Shown: piece by piece, positions 31,140-38,863 of the stretch | Layout: the number at the start of each line of letters is the position of its first letter | How positions within the stretch are numbered: position 1 is the stretch's first letter | Source: Bradyrhizobiaceae bacterium | Lineage (GTDB): Bacteria > Pseudomonadota > Alphaproteobacteria > Rhizobiales > Xanthobacteraceae | NCBI GenBank assembly: GCA_003963145.1 | Contig: RXJJ01000009.1 | Span: 193,749-257,748 of the forward strand | Reading direction: 5' to 3' | DNA: 64,000 nt | Program-made: the position numbers and the translations under genes | The notes under the pieces: model-generated | Seen by the model: only the letters and a program-made list of their open reading frames with translations | What the model was told of the DNA's origin: nothing | Databases searched by the model: none

Positions 31140-33586
31140 TCAAGATTGTTGCGGTGCACATCGAGGAAGTCCGTGGCATTCGCAAGCTCGATATCAAGCT
31201 CGATCAGGCCACCTTCGCCATTTCCGGGCCGAACGGCTCTGGCAAGAGTGGGGTCATCGATGCGATTGAATTCGCCCTCACAGGCCAGATCGGCCGTCTC
31301 ACGGGACCAGGCACGAAGGACCTCTCGGTCGGCGAGCATGGGCCGCACGTCGACAAGGCAAAATTCCCGGATGCAGCGGTCGTAAAGCTGGAGGTTTATT
31401 TCCCGACGCTCAAGAAGGCGGCGACGATCACGCGCAAGGTCTCGTCGCCGAAGAAGCCGGTGATCGGGCCAAAGGACTCCGACATCAAAGCGGCCTTTGA
31501 CGACATCGCCGCGCATCCCGAGATCACGCTCTCCCGTCGCGACATTCTCCGGCTCATTCTCGTGGAGCCGACCAAGCGATCGGAAGAAATCCAGACCATC
31601 CTCAAGCTGGACGACGTCGGCCAGACGCGCAGCGCGCTCAATACGGCGCAGAACCGCCTGCAAACCGCGCTCAAGGCGGCGGAAGCGCAGGCCAATGCGA
31701 GCCGGGATACCCTCGCGCGCCATCTCAATATCGCGGAGTTCAAGGCGGACGAAATTCTGACCGCCGTCAATCTCCGCCGGAAGACGTTGAATCTTGCTTC
31801 CATCGACGAGCTCGGCACGGATACTAGGCTTGACCTGGGGCTGGTCGAAGCCGGCAAGTCTACCGAATTCAACAAGCAGGCTGCGCTTCGCGATCTGAAG
31901 GCGCTGGCCGATGCGGTGGGGGTGGTGGACGCGGTAGGCAAGCCGGCGGTCGATGCCATTCTGTCCGACCTTTCGAGGCTGGAATCGGACCCCTCGCTGC
32001 TACAGGCCCTTCACCACCGGGCCTTGGTCGAGAAGGGCCTCGATCTCGTCGATGGTCCGCTATGCCCCTTGTGTGACTATGAATGGCCTGACGAAAAACA
32101 TCTGCGGACGCATCTCACCGCAAAGCTCGCAAAGTCCGAGGAAGCGGCCAAATTACAGGCCGCCTTGCTCTCGGCCGGAACTGACCTCGGCCGGGAATGC
32201 GCGCGATTAAGGGAATTGCTCGTCGCCGGATACCGCGTGGCCAATGCGCAGGACGATGCGCCGTCGAAGTCAGCAATCGAAGCCTGGGGCAAAGACATCG
32301 AAGGCCTGCGAGGCGAGCTCGGCAAGATGGATGGGTTGTTGGGCCTGAAACCCCGTCTTTCCACGGGCTGGGCTGCCGTACCGAAGGGCTTTGCAAGCGC
32401 GTTAGCAGGACTCGTCACCCTCGTCGAGGCCAAGCCGGATCAAACGGCTACCCTCGATGCGCAAACCTTTCTCTCTGTCGCACAGCTTCGCCTGGAGGAT
32501 CATCGCGAAGCGCTGCGCCGGCGCCAGCGCGCCGAAACGGCCAGCAGGGAGGCGAAGGCGACTTACGATGCCTATTGCAAGGTGATGGAGGCCGAGCTGG
32601 AGGCGCTTTACCAGGATGTCCAGGATGATTTCAGCACTTTCTATCGCTTGATCAACGAGGGCGACGAAGAGAAATTCACGGCGAAGCTAAGTCCGAGCGC
32701 GGGCAAGCTGGATTTCGCGGTCAATTTCTATGAGCGCGGGCTCTTTCCGCCGGCCGCCTTTCATAGTGAAGGCCATCAGGACGGCATGGGCGTGTGCCTG
32801 TATCTCGCCTTGATGAAGCGCCTCTTTGGCTATGGCTTCACGCTTGCGCTGCTGGACGACGTGGTCATGTCAGTGGATTCCGGGCATCGCTATCAATTCT
32901 GCAAGCTCCTCAAGACGCATTTCCCGAATACCCAATTCGTTATTACGACGCATGACCGGCTCTGGGCGGAGCAAATGCGGTCGGCGGGGCTCGTCACCGG
33001 CAAGACCTCCCTGTCGTTTCACGGATGGACCGTCGAGACCGGCCCCCTCGTGGAATCGAATTTGGAAGTCTGGGACGACATCGCGGCGTCACTAGCGAAG
33101 AACAAGGTGCCCGAAGCGGCCGGCACGTTACGGCGGCATCTCGAATATGCCGCGCGGCGCCTTGCCGACAACCTCGGCGCCAGCCCAGTCTTCAAGTCGG
33201 ACGGCAATTACGAGCTGGGTGAACTTCTGCCGAGCGTCCTAGCACGTCTGCGGGATTTATGCGGCAAGGCGGCCGATGCGGCGCAATCCTGGGGCAACGC
33301 GACGGAAAAAGACGCGGCCCTCGATCGGAAAAAGATGCTCTCGACCTGCAATGGCGCCGCCAACGTCGAGCAATGGGTAGTGAACAAGGCTCTCCATTAC
33401 AATGAATGGGCGAATTTCGGGCGCAAGGATTTCGAGCCGGTGGTGGCCGCTTTTCGTGAACTGCTGGGCTGCTTCCGGTGCGATAGTTGTGAATCCTGGC
33501 TCTACATCACGCCGCGCGGAATACCGGATGCCGTGCGCTGCTCGTGCAGCCGCGTCAACCTGAACCTCAAATCCAAGGGCAAGTGA
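31136..33586 (+). CDS. SMC/Rad50-like ATPase with zinc hook and C-terminal zinc finger
   Basis: An 816-residue protein. Walker A GPNGSGKS (31-38) is followed by long helices, a Rad50-type hook CPLC (310-313, in GPLCPLCDYEW), more helices, a signature-like HSEGHQDGMGVCLYLALMKR, Walker B LALLDDVVMSVDSG, and an H-loop FVITTHDRLW. The coiled coil is short for an SMC. C-terminal cysteines (CFRCDSC...CSCS) suggest a zinc finger. Such RecF/SMC-like ATPases often occur in anti-phage or DNA-repair modules on islands. The 57-residue partner is coupled upstream, and an AlbA_2 gene converges downstream. Function is inferred only. Confidence 0.75.
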   Translation: MIKIVAVHIEEVRGIRKLDIKLDQATFAISGPNGSGKSGVIDAIEFALTGQIGRLTGPGTKDLSVGEHGPHVDKAKFPDAAVVKLEVYFPTLKKAATITRKVSSPKKPVIGPKDSDIKAAFDDIAAHPEITLSRRDILRLILVEPTKRSEEIQTILKLDDVGQTRSALNTAQNRLQTALKAAEAQANASRDTLARHLNIAEFKADEILTAVNLRRKTLNLASIDELGTDTRLDLGLVEAGKSTEFNKQAALRDLKALADAVGVVDAVGKPAVDAILSDLSRLESDPSLLQALHHRALVEKGLDLVDGPLCPLCDYEWPDEKHLRTHLTAKLAKSEEAAKLQAALLSAGTDLGRECARLRELLVAGYRVANAQDDAPSKSAIEAWGKDIEGLRGELGKMDGLLGLKPRLSTGWAAVPKGFASALAGLVTLVEAKPDQTATLDAQTFLSVAQLRLEDHREALRRRQRAETASREAKATYDAYCKVMEAELEALYQDVQDDFSTFYRLINEGDEEKFTAKLSPSAGKLDFAVNFYERGLFPPAAFHSEGHQDGMGVCLYLALMKRLFGYGFTLALLDDVVMSVDSGHRYQFCKLLKTHFPNTQFVITTHDRLWAEQMRSAGLVTGKTSLSFHGWTVETGPLVESNLEVWDDIAASLAKNKVPEAAGTLRRHLEYAARRLADNLGASPVFKSDGNYELGELLPSVLARLRDLCGKAADAAQSWGNATEKDAALDRKKMLSTCNGAANVEQWVVNKALHYNEWANFGRKDFEPVVAAFRELLGCFRCDSCESWLYITPRGIPDAVRCSCSRVNLNLKSKGK

Positions 33587-33609
33587 CGCATAAACGCGAC
33601 ACGGTGCCA

Positions 33610-34779
33610 TCACGTGGTACCGATCCATTTTCCGCTCTGATCGTACTTGTCCGATTGCATGTAGCCGAATGCGTTCCAGACGACATCGAATATGGGCTTC
33701 AACGCGCGCGGCAGATCGGCGTTGGCGCTCTCGACGATGCATTCGGGCAGCGCAATCACCTCGTCTTTGAGGGATATGCCGTTTGTGGTCCACACGCCAG
33801 AGCTTGCCGCCCGCAGGACGCAACCGCGCGCGTTACAGAAGGATAGCCCCACGAACAAAGGCATGCCCGCCTCTAACTGCTCGCACGTCTTCATGTAAAC
33901 CTTGAGCGTTTGTAAGACATCCTGCTCGAAGATCGATCCGGCGATGTAGGGCGTTTTGTCGTCGAGAATGCTGAGTTGCTTCACGCCCTCGATCGATCCG
34001 TCGCGGAACAACAAGCCGTATCCGTGGGCTTCGGTCATGGACGGGCCCGAATACAGGAATACCCCATCGAGATTGACGCCATGCCCAGCGCCGTTACTGC
34101 CGAGCGGCACCGGCAAGGTGACCGGCCGCACAGACAGTTCTTCGGCAACATTGATAAGCCTTCGGTCGCCGAACGAGGGAATGGGTACGACATGGAGGAC
34201 CATGCTCGTGCTCGGAAGCAAGCGGCACGGCGTCTCCTCCGCAGCGATTTTGGCAAGGCGGTCGGCGCGAAACGCGCGGATACGTTCGGAGACGTTTTCA
34301 CGCAGGGCAAAGGCGCTCCTCAATTCGCCGACGTCAAGCGGATACTTGCCGCCCGAGTTGCGCCCGTAAAATTTGTCGTTCTTGGTGACGCGATGGGGCG
34401 CCAACCAGCTCCGTTGAACACGGACCACGATGACGTGGTTGGCATCGCCGCAAGGCACGGAATGAAAACCGACAACCGGAAGCCGCGGTTGAATATTGTC
34501 TGCCATGAGCTGCTCCAGGCGCAGCTTCTCGTCATCGAAGCCCGCAAGCGGCACGCCGCTCAACGCGGTAGCGATGCCGTCTTCGGCGGTTATGCCGATC
34601 AGGAGATCGCCGCCTGCCGCGTTGGCGAAGGCCGAAACGGCGGAGAGGAATTGAATGACCTCGCGGTCGGATTTGGCAGGCATCGCCTGCTTGAACTCGA
34701 GCGTTTTGCTCTCCTGAGCCATGCCCAGCAGGTTTTTCAAATCACCGGGATCTATGTTTTCGAGCTTTTTATGAATCAT
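33610..34779 (-). CDS. AlbA_2 (Schlafen-like) domain protein
   Basis: A 389-residue protein with MAQESKTLEFKQAMPAKSDREVIQF, NAAGGDLLIGITAEDG, AFANAAGG, and SWLAPHRVTKNDKFYGRNSGGKY. These are the core of the AlbA_2 domain, often linked to nucleic-acid binding or ATP-dependent processes in bacterial accessory genes. The C-terminal 200 residues are a different, unrecognised domain with YSGPSMTEAHGYGLLFRDGS and PLFVGLSFCNARG. It converges on the ATPase gene with 23 bases between. A role with the SMC-like ATPase is possible. Confidence 0.75.
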   Translation of the reverse strand: MIHKKLENIDPGDLKNLLGMAQESKTLEFKQAMPAKSDREVIQFLSAVSAFANAAGGDLLIGITAEDGIATALSGVPLAGFDDEKLRLEQLMADNIQPRLPVVGFHSVPCGDANHVIVVRVQRSWLAPHRVTKNDKFYGRNSGGKYPLDVGELRSAFALRENVSERIRAFRADRLAKIAAEETPCRLLPSTSMVLHVVPIPSFGDRRLINVAEELSVRPVTLPVPLGSNGAGHGVNLDGVFLYSGPSMTEAHGYGLLFRDGSIEGVKQLSILDDKTPYIAGSIFEQDVLQTLKVYMKTCEQLEAGMPLFVGLSFCNARGCVLRAASSGVWTTNGISLKDEVIALPECIVESANADLPRALKPIFDVVWNAFGYMQSDKYDQSGKWIGTT

Positions 34780-34956
34780 CGCATTCTCGTAAAGCCAAGG
34801 TCGTGACTGTGTCCGGCATAAAACTTACGGCTTATCACTGCCTGAGTGGCTCGCGCCCAGACGGGCGGCGCGACATCTTTCTGCCTGACGGGTATATCAA
34901 GATCGAGCCGATTAGTGGCTTTCCTAGTTTGGTAAACGAACATGCTTCGTGCTGGC

Positions 34957-34980
34957 GTCCGTTTTGGGTCAAAAGCGGAC
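34957..34980. repeat. Dispersed palindromic element, copy 3
   Basis: GTCCG-TTTTGG and CAAAAGCGGAC arms flank a central GT over 24 bases. It lies between the AlbA_2 gene and the integrase remnant. It shares the dyad architecture and right arm of copies at 26654 and 30626. Confidence 0.5.
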
Positions 34981-34992
34981 ATCGATCTCAAA

Positions 34993-35619
34993 TCAATTCT
35001 CAACCTGAAGCGTGGGTATTTTATTCAACTCCCGCAACATCGCAGTGGGTGGGAATTCTCCATAAGTATCTGCGACGGTCTTTCGCCCGTGACCGGTCAT
35101 TGCATCCATAATATCAACTGCGAGCCCATGTCGTCGACCCAATGTTTTGAGGCGATGACACCAGGAATGGTTTGGTTAAATTCTTTTGTCGGTGAGACCC
35201 AGCGACCTAATCCACCTGCTCAAAACCTTGGCTCCAGTACCCCCGCGGCTATCGAACCGATCCGGCATGAGGTCCATGAACAGCGGACCACTCTTGATCG
35301 ACACCGCAAATTTAAGAAAGCCTTCGCTTTTTAGCGCCGGATGGACCGGCACCACGCGTTCGGAATTTACGTTCTTGAGCGAGCCAGCTTCAGCAGCGAA
35401 TGCAATACAATCGATACCGTCGATCTTTCGAATATCTTCGCGGCGCAGCTGACATACTTCGGCAATCCGTGCCCCCGTAAATGCACTGACCCAAGGGGCC
35501 CAACGTCGGTGCGGCTCACTCTCTCGGCGAGAGGCTAGCAAGACGATTCGAGCCTCTTCGTCTGAATAACCCCAACGCTTCTCCGAAGAACGCGCTTTGA
35601 GATCGATTTCGAGACTGCC
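34993..35619 (-). pseudogene. Remnant of a second tyrosine integrase
   Basis: In one reverse frame the sequence reads LEIDLKARSSEKRWGYSDEE, APWVSAFTGARIAEVCQLRR, RVVPVHPALKSEGFLKFAVS and LGLTDKRI, then a TAA at 35176, then PNHSWCHRLKTLGRRHGLAV, MTGHGRKTVADTYGEF and ELNKIPTLQVEN before a stop. It is homologous to the C terminus of the intact integrase next door. The internal stop, the missing N-terminal half and the HSWCHR motif (Cys where the intact copy has HSWRHR) mark decay. It starts exactly where the intact integrase ends, so it probably records an earlier insertion at the same site. Confidence 0.8.
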
Positions 35620-37131
35620 CTACAATTTAAGGATGGGAATTTTTCGGAGTTCGCGATAAAGCGCCTCCATCGGAAATTCGCCATACTTGTCCCCCTCCGA
35701 GGCGCGACCGTGCCCTGTAATAGCGTCGAGATGATCCTTCGATACGCCAAACCTCCGACCGAGTGTTTTGATACGATGACGCCACGAATGACTTGGCGAT
35801 AACCGCTCGTCAGTTATGCCGAGGGAGCGAACCCAACGTCCTATAGATTTTGTGCCGTTACCGCCGCGCTTCCCAAATTTATCCGGCGGAAGGCCGGGAA
35901 ACAAAGGGCCGGATTTAAACTGAGCGACGAATTGAAGAAATCCAATTTCCAAAAGTGCTGGGTGGATCGGGATGACGCGCTCGGAACTCGTGTTCTTCAA
36001 CGAACCAGCATCAGGATCGAATTTCATGCACCAAATGCCATCAACTTGAAGAACGTCTTCCACTCGCAACTGGCATAATTCGGAAATGCGCGCTCCGGTG
36101 TATGCACCAAGCCATGGCACCCAATGGCGCACCGGATCCTTTTGGATTAGCGCAGCTGCCAAAATGATCTGAGCTTCTTCGTCAGTGAAACTGCGTTTAC
36201 GTTCGGTCGCAATCTGCTTCGTCTGAATGGTTACTTGAGCCGCTGGATTTGCTGCTAAACGTTCGTTCTGAAGGCCCCACTGAAACACCGCCCGGACGGG
36301 AGACAATCTCGTATTTTGTATTGTCCTTGTGTGCAAACCGTCCGCGACCATGGCGTCCTTCCAACGAATGAGGTCGCCAGTCAAAACCTTCGTTGCATCG
36401 TTATGACCAAGAAACTTCTCCAGAAGCTCAAAGGCTTTCGTCCATTCATAGACAGTTCGTGGTTGTGGCTTCTTCTCCTTGGCCCACCCAGCAATCAGGT
36501 CTTTAAACAAAGCAGGTGCGAGCGGCTCAACTGAAGACTTTTTCTCTGACCCAAACTGACTTTCATCGATGTCAAAGTTGCCCTTCGAATGCTGCGCTAA
36601 GCGCTGACTAGCCCTTTGCAAAGCATGAGCTACAGCTTTCTCAAGAATAGTCTCGCTCGGACGATCGATAACCAATCCATAAAATTCCACACAAAATCTT
36701 CGACCCTCTTCGCAAAGAGCTCGCATTTGATGCTGGCGAAAAAGATTCGGATCATATGTTGCGCTCAACTCAGTGGTGAACTTCTCTGCGGGCGCAAATA
36801 TGCGCTCAGCGAGCCCGATATCCCATTGTGTTTGTTGGGTTGGATTATCTTTGTGAAGCGTAAACCAACGATCGTAAATCGCTTGTGCGAATTCGTGCGC
36901 CTCGCGTTCACTAAGTGAGCGCGGACCGTTCCTCAAATTCGTCCACTTCGCTTCGACCTCCGCCACAACATCAGCGTGCCGGCGCTTAGCTTCTGTCGGA
37001 TCTTTCGTTTGCAGACTTCGCTTCTCTTCTCGTTTGCCAACGAGCGATCGCAATTCTTCTGGGACGCGTTTGCGAAACCAGTAAACTCCGCTGTCGGGAT
37101 GTTTCCACGGACGAGACATTGCAAGGACCAT
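35620..37131 (-). CDS. Tyrosine-type site-specific integrase, tRNA-His targeting
   Basis: A 503-residue protein with ATG 37131 and AGAGGTGG upstream (the frame is open to 37200). The N terminus SRPWKHPDSGVYWFRKRVPE is the arm-binding part typical of island integrases. The C-terminal catalytic domain has AYTGARISELCQLRVED (Arg), SHSWRHRIKTLGRRF (His-x-x-Arg), ITGHG, and GDKYGEF (Tyr). It is 86 bases from the 3' end of tRNA-His, the normal position for the integrase of an element using that tRNA as attachment site. The element lies to its left. Confidence 0.9.
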   Translation of the reverse strand: MVLAMSRPWKHPDSGVYWFRKRVPEELRSLVGKREEKRSLQTKDPTEAKRRHADVVAEVEAKWTNLRNGPRSLSEREAHEFAQAIYDRWFTLHKDNPTQQTQWDIGLAERIFAPAEKFTTELSATYDPNLFRQHQMRALCEEGRRFCVEFYGLVIDRPSETILEKAVAHALQRASQRLAQHSKGNFDIDESQFGSEKKSSVEPLAPALFKDLIAGWAKEKKPQPRTVYEWTKAFELLEKFLGHNDATKVLTGDLIRWKDAMVADGLHTRTIQNTRLSPVRAVFQWGLQNERLAANPAAQVTIQTKQIATERKRSFTDEEAQIILAAALIQKDPVRHWVPWLGAYTGARISELCQLRVEDVLQVDGIWCMKFDPDAGSLKNTSSERVIPIHPALLEIGFLQFVAQFKSGPLFPGLPPDKFGKRGGNGTKSIGRWVRSLGITDERLSPSHSWRHRIKTLGRRFGVSKDHLDAITGHGRASEGDKYGEFPMEALYRELRKIPILKL

Positions 37132-37216
37132 GTGTACCACCTCTGTGTACCAAGGCGGCAGTCCTAAGTCTCTGATTTCGCAATACTTGTGGAGAAACAA
37201 CAGCCTAACTGTGTGC

Positions 37217-37293
37217 TGGTACAGTTGGGTGGGATCGAACCACCGACCTCCGGATCCACAATCCGGCGCTCTAACCAGCTGAGCTACAACTGC
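37217..37293 (-). tRNA. tRNA-His (GTG anticodon)
   Basis: The reverse strand gives a 77-base cloverleaf from GCAGTTGTAGCTCAGC to CAACTGTACCA, with CCGGA-TTGTGGA-TCCGG as anticodon arm (GTG), GGTTCGATCC as T arm and encoded CCA. There is no extra 5' G; position 1 is G opposite U72 and the discriminator is A73, the pattern of alphaproteobacterial tRNA-His. The integrase beside its 3' end makes this the likely attachment site. Confidence 0.95.
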
Positions 37294-37413
37294 ATAGTCG
37301 GCGGCGCCAGAAGGCGCGCGAACGCGCGGAAACTAGGTGCAATGCCCTGTTTTGGCAAGACCGCACGGCGGGTTCGCGGAACGCTTTAAATAAAGGCTGT
37401 GAAATAAAATGGA

Positions 37414-37444
37414 ACGGCTGCCCCGCAAATGCAGGGACAGCCGT
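37414..37444 (-). terminator. Terminator behind phasin gene
   Basis: Arms ACGGCTGTCCC and GGGGCAGCCGT pair over 11 bases around a 9-base loop, followed on the reverse strand by TCCATTTTATTTC. It stands 18 bases after the phasin stop at 37462 and ends its transcript. Confidence 0.8.
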
Positions 37445-37461
37445 GATTGCCGGACGACGCC

Positions 37462-37887
37462 TTAGGCGACGGTCTTGAATGCCTTCGAGGCGCTGGCCTT
37501 GAGCGGCTCGACGGTTTCGGTCGCGACCTTCTGGCCGAACTCGGCCAGGTCCTTGGACTGCGCGGTCAGGGTTTCGAACTGCTTGCGGGCGTGCGAATTC
37601 ATGAGCTCGAACGCCTCGGGAAGCGATTTTGCGCCGAGCAGGGACTGGGCGAAATCGAATGTGCTTGCGGTGTTGGTCTTGGCGATGTCCACCAGCTTGG
37701 CCGTGAAATCGCTCGCGCCCTTCGAGGCGGAGGCATAGGCGGCCTCAATGGCTTCGTTGTTGGCCTCGGCGGCGGCTTTCAGCTTCTGATAGCCCTCGCG
37801 CGCCTGAGTCACGCCGTTTTCGGCGAAGCTGCGGACTTGCTCAGGGACCTGGAACGGAACGACGGTCGAGAACGGATCGGTGCTCAT
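37462..37887 (-). CDS. Phasin
   Basis: A 141-residue protein; ATG 37887 sits 7 bases after AGGA, with a second in-frame ATG directly upstream at 37890. The sequence PFQVPEQVRSFAENGVTQAREGYQKLKAAAE, followed by TKTNTASTFDFAQSLLGAKSLPEAFELMN-type repeats (SLLGAKSLPEAFELMNSHAR) and KDLAEFGQKVA, is typical of phasin_2 proteins on polyhydroxyalkanoate granules. It has no signal or membrane helix. It is one of two adjacent core phasin genes. The strong terminator downstream indicates an independent transcript. Confidence 0.85.
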   Translation of the reverse strand: MSTDPFSTVVPFQVPEQVRSFAENGVTQAREGYQKLKAAAEANNEAIEAAYASASKGASDFTAKLVDIAKTNTASTFDFAQSLLGAKSLPEAFELMNSHARKQFETLTAQSKDLAEFGQKVATETVEPLKASASKAFKTVA

Positions 37888-38164
37888 CATACTATCCTGT
37901 GGTTGGAGTTCGGATTGTTGTCTTCTGATGTCGGACCGCCCGGCCCAAAATCGGCCTTATCGGTTCCAGCAGCAGCCCCAAGTCGGCTGCCCCAAGTCGG
38001 TTGGCTCAGCTCGGTCGGCTCAAGGCGGTTAGCTCAAGTCTCGTTAGGTCGAGTATCGGCTCAAACATAAGCCGAAATTTGTGCAATGCAACATAAATCG
38101 CCCAAGCGCCAGCGATTTTCAGATACACGCAGTTTACCAATGGGTTAGCCGGAATGCCGTGGGC

Positions 38165-38536
38165 TCATTTCGGCTTGGTCGCGTCCAGCGCTGCCTTGGT
38201 CACGGCCTGACCGATTTCGGACGCCTGCTCCGCAAGGGTTTTCATCTGGTTCTGGACATATTCCGTATGGAGCCGCATCACCTCGGTAATGTCTCCCGCA
38301 TGGATCAATTGCTGGGCATAAGCGAGCGAAGCCTGAACATTCTTTTCGGCAAAGGCGATGGCCCGGGCGCTGATATCCTTGGCGTTGGCGCGGGCGGCCT
38401 CACTGGTGCCCGTGAAAGAACTGGCGGCCTGCTGGGCCGTGCCAAGAAAGCTCTCGAACGCCTTTCGGGCCTGCTCGAAATTCGCTTCCGCCATTGCACG
38501 CATTTCCTTCGGGATTTCGAAACGGTCGTCAGCCAT
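38165..38536 (-). CDS. Phasin, second copy
   Basis: A 123-residue protein with AGGAGG 7 bases before ATG 38536 (the frame continues to 38596 without support). It begins MADDRFEIPKEMRAMAEANF and carries ARKAFESFLGTAQQAASSF and SLAYAQQLIHAGDITEVMRL, LHTEYVQNQMKTLAEQASEI. This is the phasin_2 pattern. It is only distantly similar to the neighbour at 37462, so the two may be functionally distinct. The intervals 37888-38164 and 38537-38863 contain no genes; the latter must hold the promoters of this gene and the histidine kinase. Confidence 0.85.
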   Translation of the reverse strand: MADDRFEIPKEMRAMAEANFEQARKAFESFLGTAQQAASSFTGTSEAARANAKDISARAIAFAEKNVQASLAYAQQLIHAGDITEVMRLHTEYVQNQMKTLAEQASEIGQAVTKAALDATKPK

Positions 38537-38863
38537 TGAGTGCCTCCTGTTTGTTACCTCACCACCGCCACATGTTCCGGCTTCAATTACGCGCACCGGG
38601 TGTTGTGACCGTTTGCCTCATCATACCCGCAGGGCATGACAGGCCTTGGACAGCTATCGTGAACCTTTGGGTATATTTTGCAACGCCTGCTGCATTTATT
38701 GGTTCAGCGAAACGCCGGGAGTTAACGTTAGCGACGGTTAGGCCCGAAGCCCGGACACCGCACCGTGGACTCGGCCGGAACGTAGCTCGATAATCCTCTG
38801 TTAAGGCTGTGCGGTCGCACTGCCGTGACCCCGCCACGCTAAAAGACCTCGACCCGAGCGCGT

